Source: Zhengitettix transpicula
Lineage: Eukaryota > Arthropoda > Insecta > Orthoptera > Tetrigidae
DNA: 64,000 bases
NCBI GenBank assembly: GCA_037074705.1
Contig: CM073590.1
Location: 7,146,001 to 7,210,000, forward strand
Direction: 5' to 3'
Below the pieces are notes generated by a model. That model ran no database searches and was not told where the DNA came from. It saw nothing but the letters and a program-made list of their open reading frames with translations. Positions within the stretch are counted from its first letter, which is position 1, and the number at the start of each line of letters is the position of its first letter. Both the position numbers and the translations under genes were made by a program. Below are positions 57,690 to 64,000 of the stretch, piece by piece.

Positions 57690-57990
57690 TTTTAAGGGAT
57701 TGAAATGTGTGTAAGTAGGAGAGGAGTGTTATTTGGTTTAGGGAGGCAGGGCCGGCACGTTCTTGGCGCAGAGCGCGGACACCTCGGGGGCTCCGTGAGC
57801 TGCAAGTCGGAGTGACAGCTTTATTAGCCCAGGCTCTCGCCACCCCTGCGGACTGACAATCTTTGTTCGGACTCGCACATTTGTTCCGCATTCATCCACA
57901 GCGCGAATATTCCAGCGGCGAGAGGATTTATCCTTACTGCGGAGAACGTGTGCGCAAAACATTTACGATATACTGATACACGACAGACCA
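57690..57990. other. GC-rich unique island, candidate regulatory DNA
   Basis: The most GC-rich non-repeat stretch in the window. It contains GTCGGAGTGACAGCTTTATTA, a TGACAG (Meis-type) core next to TTTATTAG (posterior Hox-type). Three overlapping minus-strand frames of 64-93 codons share no recognisable domain. Either an enhancer or an unrecognised exon is possible. Confidence 0.3.
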
Positions 57991-59150
57991 TTTCGAGGTT
58001 AAATTGCTGCAACCCCAAATGCGGATTACAGTAAAGGACTAAGCTCTATTATTGGCTATATTAGCTACACTTTGTCCTCCTCTTAGTCGACCAACGATGC
58101 AATAAAATCGTTCATAAATACGTAAAATAAAACACAATCACATTGGCTGGAGTAAAGCAGTAATTTTGTGATAGCACAGGATTAAGGGCATGCACTGGTA
58201 CCTGAAACTAAAGTCAGTATGGACGAAATTCGTAATATCCCTTAAATCCTTCCAAATTAATTCGTTTATATTTATTAACATTTAGTCTTCTAGTCTTGGT
58301 AAATGTAAAATACCTTATGGACATTCTCAAAGCTAGGAATATGTGGTTTGTTTAAAATGGAAAATATTCGATCCGCCATAGGTTATCTCCGAAAATAATG
58401 GGTTTATCAACCATAATCGATTCAAGTAAAAGTTTTTTAAATTACCAATGTCCGACACAGAAGTACTCGAACACGAGATTTTATATAAAAGCTTAATTTC
58501 CGCAAAAACGAGAGGCGTTTCTCATTGATATTATAAGAGAGTAATCGTAAGCATATCAGAAATTTCATTTTTTTATGAGAATGACAGTCGTTCATAGTCT
58601 ATGACTGACTAGGGAAATCTCGTCGGTTAATCAATTCCAATAGACTTTCTTGGAAAAAACAAGATTTATATAGGTGTTCACACTCCCTACTCCCCCGAAA
58701 TCGATCAATATATTTGATGAAGTATAATAACTTTTTATATTTAAATATTAATTAATTTCATGTTTTCGTTGAATATAAAATTTCATATCAATAAAGTTGT
58801 CTACAATGTTCAAATGATCTTCAAAATAATTTCCGTTATTCATTATTTTCGTTTCTACAAGTTATATAATTCAATTATCAAGCTTTCTTTCAGGATTAAA
58901 ATGGTTTTATGTTCTATATCAAAAATTTTTAACAAAGTATCCAAACCTGGTTTAAATTACAATTATTACATCTTACTCAACCCAGAATAGTATTAAAATT
59001 TATTTAGGTTTATCTACATATTATTAACAAAATATTGTAATTTAATTGAAACTAGCTGTCAGGAAGTTCACTAATATATTAGCGGCATTCTAAATAATCT
59101 TATTCGGCACCGAATGTAGATACCGCGGTTATGGCGCTACTGTCAAGGGC
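57991..59150. other. AT-rich spacer
   Basis: No gene or recognised repeat. Confidence 0.5.
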
Positions 59151-59760
59151 TTGTGAAAGTAAGTCTGGATTGTGAATCCAGTAGTTTTATTACGTCTTCT
59201 CGGAGACCCGCAGACCGAGAAGTCGCATTGTGGCTTCAGTACTCTTTGTGGACTGTTTTGTTTACATCGGAAGTACAACTCCCAGTGTAAAATCGTACAT
59301 GTGGCGACTGGTCTTATTTACGTCGAACCTCGATTGTGCGTTCTAGGGGCTAGTATACGCTTACGGGGAATCCAGTGGGATTGTCTTGCCGTCTTAGTGG
59401 GGCAGTATTATCCTCAAAGTTGTTCATAAGGATCGGAACACCAATCTGCTATCTCGCAACCATTACTGTTTCGACTAAACCGAGCCAAAGGCTGGGTAAG
59501 GTCTCAGAGAACTTAATTGTTCATTATTCTGTGAAATGCCGACTATCTGAGATAGCTCTGCCAGTAAGTCCAACATCTCACGACTCAGTGGCGAAAGGCA
59601 CTGCAAGCTCAGCTCTGACAGGGCGACAGGGATTGCTGGGAAATTGTGTCCGTATACCAAGTTGGCAGAAGTCGGGTTGTTAAGACACGCAGCGAATCCA
59701 TCCGCAGAGACGAAGTGCACTTATATATGGGCCCGCGATATAAGTCGCATGTTAACCGAT
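59151..59760. other. GC-richer segment with overlapping open frames, unidentified
   Basis: Frames of 85 and 102 codons on the plus strand (59172-59429, 59375-59683) and 81 codons on the minus strand (59475-59720) overlap in compositionally even sequence. None shows a domain I know. It could be an unknown repeat, a decayed gene or regulatory DNA. Confidence 0.25.
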
Positions 59761-60240
59761 TCCAAACTTGGACCGGCACACAGAAATCTAATATAGTGTA
59801 ATAAAATTTGTTTATTAAAGAGTTGATATTGAATAAAAACTAATTTTAAATTTGTCTATAAAGACAACAATCCTCTTATAACAATTCAAATTACAGAATC
59901 GGCGCGATACGGACAGGGAGTTGAAGAACGACTTGCTATGACTCGTGAGTAATTGACACAATCATGCGACTCCAAATTTTGCTAACTCAGATGTCCAGGC
60001 TTTGATTCACTTCTGGGAGAATTGGTTAATAAAGGCAATAGTTAGCATAATATGTAATAAATTTTAATTCAAACTTATTTTGATACAATTTAGTCATACC
60101 CGTTCAGTCATAAGAGTCCTTAAGCAATGAGTGTTGGTACAATTTTCACGCTGTCACATTCACACAGGTATGAAAACATTAATTTTAAAAAATTCCGGAA
60201 ATTCTGTATGATAATTTAGCCAAGAGTTAATTGGTTTAGC
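59761..60240. other. Unassigned spacer
   Basis: No gene or recognised repeat. Confidence 0.45.
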
Positions 60241-60720
60241 ACGCCCTTGAGGAGGGCTGCCGGTAATTTGAATGAAAAATATCTTTTACAACACTGCAAC
60301 TTGTCACAAGGCAATATGTGTACAGGAAGAGGTGGTATTACTCTTTGAAGTACTCGGCTTGGCGTTCCCACGGTGTTCAGCTAGACGCAGGTTCGTGTTC
60401 CTGGCACATCTGTTACAGGTAACGTGTTTAATACACCCTCCAGACTCGCACCCTAGAGACGCGTCCGACTCAGATCTTTCTTCAAACTTTTATGTACTTT
60501 ATCATCACGCGTTTTTCCGCACTTCACGGTCTTCGAAAACCTGGGGACATTTTTGGAAATATATATAGGTCCGTTATAGTTGTGGATCATATACGGCCCT
60601 CGCGGTCTCTTCGGTCACTATTGTTCTGCTTTGACCTGCTAAGGACATAGGAAGGACCTTTTGAGGCGTTCCTCACAGCTCGAGCCAAATTCACATTTTA
60701 ATTGTCTGTAATTGTACCAA
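60241..60720. other. GC-richer unidentified segment
   Basis: A 98-codon frame at 60272-60568 has no recognisable motif. Composition differs from the flanks, as in old repeats or regulatory DNA. Confidence 0.25.
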
Positions 60721-63700
60721 TGACTGGCGTGCTAACACTTCATATAATTAGGAACATACAAACCAAAGTTTAAGGGCTTTTTCATGTATTAGAGTACCTA
60801 ACTATTGAAGTAAGTGCATATGTGTTACATCAAGAGCAAGAAACTCCTGAAACCCCGCCATCTGCCTCTCGCAGTCTTACCCTTTACTAAGGTTTCCACC
60901 ACCGTCATTTCTTTTCGCCTATCGTCTATTTAAAATATATTTCACCACCTTTGACTGCTGGATTGGATCGTCCAGCATTCACTTACATTTGCCAATTCCA
61001 CGCTAATAATTAAACATTGAATTTACGATAACTTGATTTGAAAGAGGGATGCCGAAATCAGCAGATGCTATTTCAATAATCAAATTTTCATTTAGTCTAT
61101 AAGATTTTGTAAAATACTTCTCTGAAGTCTAATACTGAGGTAGATTTTATAAATGTGTAATACATTTGGCAGTAATTTTACCTTAAGACAAATATTACAA
61201 TTAAATAAAAATTTTAAGGTTAAAGCCAATTTGTAATTAATATAATGTATAAAGCTAATGTTAAAGTTCATCGTCAGATGTTTCTCTGACGTCACACCAA
61301 CTCGTCACAGCCGGTGGACGAAATTTCTTACGCGCCAACACAATCGACTAAATACACGTGAAATGTGGGATTACAAATTCAAGGATTTTTGAACAAACAA
61401 AAGTTTAATACAATTCACGAACAGAAATATTTATTAAGACAGGATTATCAGCTTTGAGAATTTTAAACAATTTGAAATGGTGTTTTTGGCGCCACTAATT
61501 TTACTGTTAAGGTTTCTAAATTTTTCCATATAAATTACCACAAAAATATTACAACTTTTCCGGATTCAAATTTATTATTTAATTAAGTCAGATACCTCTT
61601 TCATTAAGGTATTTTAGATACGAAATTTTCTCAAATCAAAACAGAGCTTTCGGAGTAATACTACATATAACGGAGATTTATTACAGTATTTAACAGAAAA
61701 ACTTGTGATTATGAATTTTATGTATCACTGTTCTTTTTGAATTGACTTCAGAATTGTTTATGATCAACCTTGACAAATAGGTGCACAACTTGAAAGGGAA
61801 TGGCTCTTCTGGATAACACATATATTTCTGTATTTTTCTGCCCCGAATAACAGCGAAGTTGAATATATTTCACCGCAAGCCTTCTGGTTCGGACTCCGTG
61901 GCAGTGATCAGGATGGATTAATTCACCTCATGCGAATTGTAGCCTAGCCAGCTGTAATACACTCCTTTAGCGTACTTTTAACTCTCTCAGTATGTAACCT
62001 ACGTCTTGGAGATAAATTTTGTAAGAAGATATTTTAACTTCATCATTAGCACTAATGACTGAACTATTAGAATGTTTTCGTAACAGAATCCGGTCATGGC
62101 GCCCCCTCCCTCCCCCGCCAAACGAGACCTTCTTGCTCGTTAGTCCATCCCCGGATCTTTGTATTCTCCTCGTCTCAAACTCGTTCCAGACGATTCTGAG
62201 GAATTTGCCAATAAGATAATGTCTAACATATCGAGGTATTCAAAAATTGACCAATAAAAATATATATTTCACACAGCGTAAGAATTTAGTCGTAATGACA
62301 AGCCAACAATGTTACAGTACAATATTCACCGCTGACTCTGTCACCAAACAATTCTTAGCCGATATTGTTTAAAAAAATCTTACAATATTTTAATATAAAA
62401 TTAAAATAAAACCAGATAAATAGGGAGTTATGCCAAATACCTGTTCATTACATGATATGTATTTGTAAGTCTCAGAGATCTGAGGTTGTGGAGGATGCGA
62501 GACTTCCGCAGAGAACGAACGCAACTTGGTGAGGATTGTGTCTTTATCTCGTTTTATAAGATAGGAGCATATTGATTGAAAAGTATACTAATATATTATA
62601 ACATATTGTCGCCTAATTGAAATAGCTTAGCCCTGTTGTTTACAATGCGTTTCTGCTACTTCGTGGAGAAACAAAACAGAAATTTTTTACAGTGAATAAC
62701 TTAAAAGTTCGATACACGGAAAACAGGTACCTATTATAGAGTTTTTATATATAATAACAATCTGAAATATTTTCATGAGAGATTTTCCAACTGCTTAATT
62801 TCCTTTTGGAGGTCCAAATTTTCCTCGTTCTGTTTAGGGATATGGAATACGAGCCTGCTAATACTATTTTCAAAAGGATTATCCAAAGTGAAGTCGTTAC
62901 TTAAACTTTGGGAACTAGAAGAGTAGCATTCAAAAGACTGTGACGTACCGGATGAAACTTACTTGATCGCTTTTAGCTCACTGGCTGTATTACCTTTCCT
63001 GCTACTGCAAATTTAAATAAATATCAATACGAACGAATGGTTTTATGTTTTTGTAATTTCATTCTTTCTGGACAATGAGTTCCGAAACTTCTGTCGTATC
63101 GCAACTTCACGAAACGATGGGAAATGAATTTAATTTCGAAACGTTAAATTCATTGAAAGAAATTAAAACTTGGATATTAATTTATATGAATGTTAAAATT
63201 CTGCAATTACTTCACCTCATCTTAAACGGGTTCTGAATAACATAATAATATAATTTTTACATTTTTTTTAATGGTTAAGACGTTCTTTGATGGTGATTAC
63301 CGTTTCGCCTAAGTCGCAATTTGTGGTGGTTGTGTTGGCGACGTTTGGTATGCAATGCACACGTAAGTGACCTTTGTTGTCAGGGCAGAGCCGACATCAC
63401 GACCCTAAGACAAAGCAGGTAATTGGCTTCCGACGTTCTCACTGTGTTACACCTGTTTGAAGTCTGCTCTGCAAATTAGCGCACATGCTGCTTGTAGTCA
63501 GCTTACCAAGGATTATCCGCTCTCCAATATGCTGAATCGACAGAGCAAACAGACAAAAATTTACTTTGCCAAATCCACGACACAAAAAAATTAATTAAGC
63601 GAACGTATGGCACTCGTATAAATTACAAAACATATGAGTGTTCCTTTTTTTTCATTAGTATAAAATTGAAACAGAACCATTGGGTCAAATAAACTGCATC

Positions 63701-64000
63701 GGAAGGAAGGGGACAATCATGTATTCGTAACGAATTTCGTAAAGAATATTGGCGAGGGCCTATATTTATTTTGACTATATTAAATATGATTATCTAGTCT
63801 TTCGTGATTTTATCCTATCATTTTTGTCTTTCTATATTTTTCTTATTATTTTCCTTGCCTCTGTAATCCATTTATGAGATATCAATTACATTATCTATTA
63901 AACAAGTAATAGTTATTCCGTTTAACTATATTCAGGTGACATATAATTTTTATTTTTACGCACATTTGCCACCTTCATTGTCTACAATGCTACACAGAGA
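60721..64000. other. Unassigned AT-rich sequence to the window end
   Basis: No gene supported. Near 63390 a 35-base stretch lies between CCTTTGTTGTCAG and GTAATTGG, formally an acceptor-donor pair, but nothing else supports an exon. Confidence 0.45.

Noticed and set aside
59172..59720. Possible rRNA or protein gene in GC-richer sequence
   Set aside because: No stretch matches conserved rRNA cores that I know, and the three overlapping frames share no known domain.
63376..63425. 35-base micro-exon between TTGTTGTCAG and GTAATTGG
   Set aside because: Such acceptor-donor pairs arise by chance, and no other exon of a gene is seen nearby.
1..64000. CRISPR array, bacterial operons or phage
   Set aside because: No regularly spaced short repeats with unique spacers and no dense coding; composition and repeats are those of an animal genome.

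Overview
This window reads as intergenic or intronic DNA from a large, AT-rich animal genome, most probably an insect. The evidence is long A/T-rich unique tracts, many (TA)n microsatellites, relics of LINEs of three kinds (L2/CR1-like, an RNase H-bearing I/Jockey-like type, and R1-like), mariner/Tc1-type transposase relics, tRNA-derived SINE pieces and many foldback elements. I found no intact cellular protein gene, rRNA or functional tRNA. Nearly all short open frames are chance frames or lie inside repeats. I cannot name the species.

Layout. 1-860: end of a ~0.96 kb repeat (family 1), recurring nearly unchanged and inverted at 43.3-44.3 kb. 1.99-5.92 kb: two adjacent repeat elements built of ~280-bp tandem units with (ACAAACAT)-type tails. 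5.9-11.4 kb: a SINE-like piece, then four family-1 copies, the last split by a LINE with an 11-bp target duplication. 12-20 kb: foldbacks, two more family-1 copies and an L2/CR1-like LINE. 20-35 kb: SINE pieces, foldbacks, a second L2/CR1-like fragment, a second RNase H LINE 3' end, and at 31.2 kb a coding-looking frame that I suspect is the end of a small DNA-virus capsid gene. 35.3-37.8 kb: three GC-richer retroposons (family 2), one nested in another, with clear target duplications. 39-41 kb: a 1.29-kb inverted-repeat element and a scrambled mariner. 43-50 kb: more copies of families 1 and 2 and more foldbacks. 50.3-51 kb: R1-like LINE. 56.7-57.3 kb: DDE transposase relic. 57.3-64 kb: mostly unassigned.

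The features interact as layers of insertion rather than as a pathway. Family 1 sits in (TA)n tracts, and a LINE landed in one family-1 copy. Family 2 copies have 12-17 bp target duplications, so they were probably moved by LINE machinery. The most unusual item is the 31.2-31.8 kb segment: a T-biased open frame whose stop codon overlaps a poly(A) signal, followed by an imperfect palindrome, a TGACGTCA site and a CCAAT box. Several GC-elevated islands without coding frames (13.8, 28.7, 34.6, 42.2, 45.1 and 57.7 kb) could be cis-regulatory elements, which cannot be decided without comparison to other genomes.
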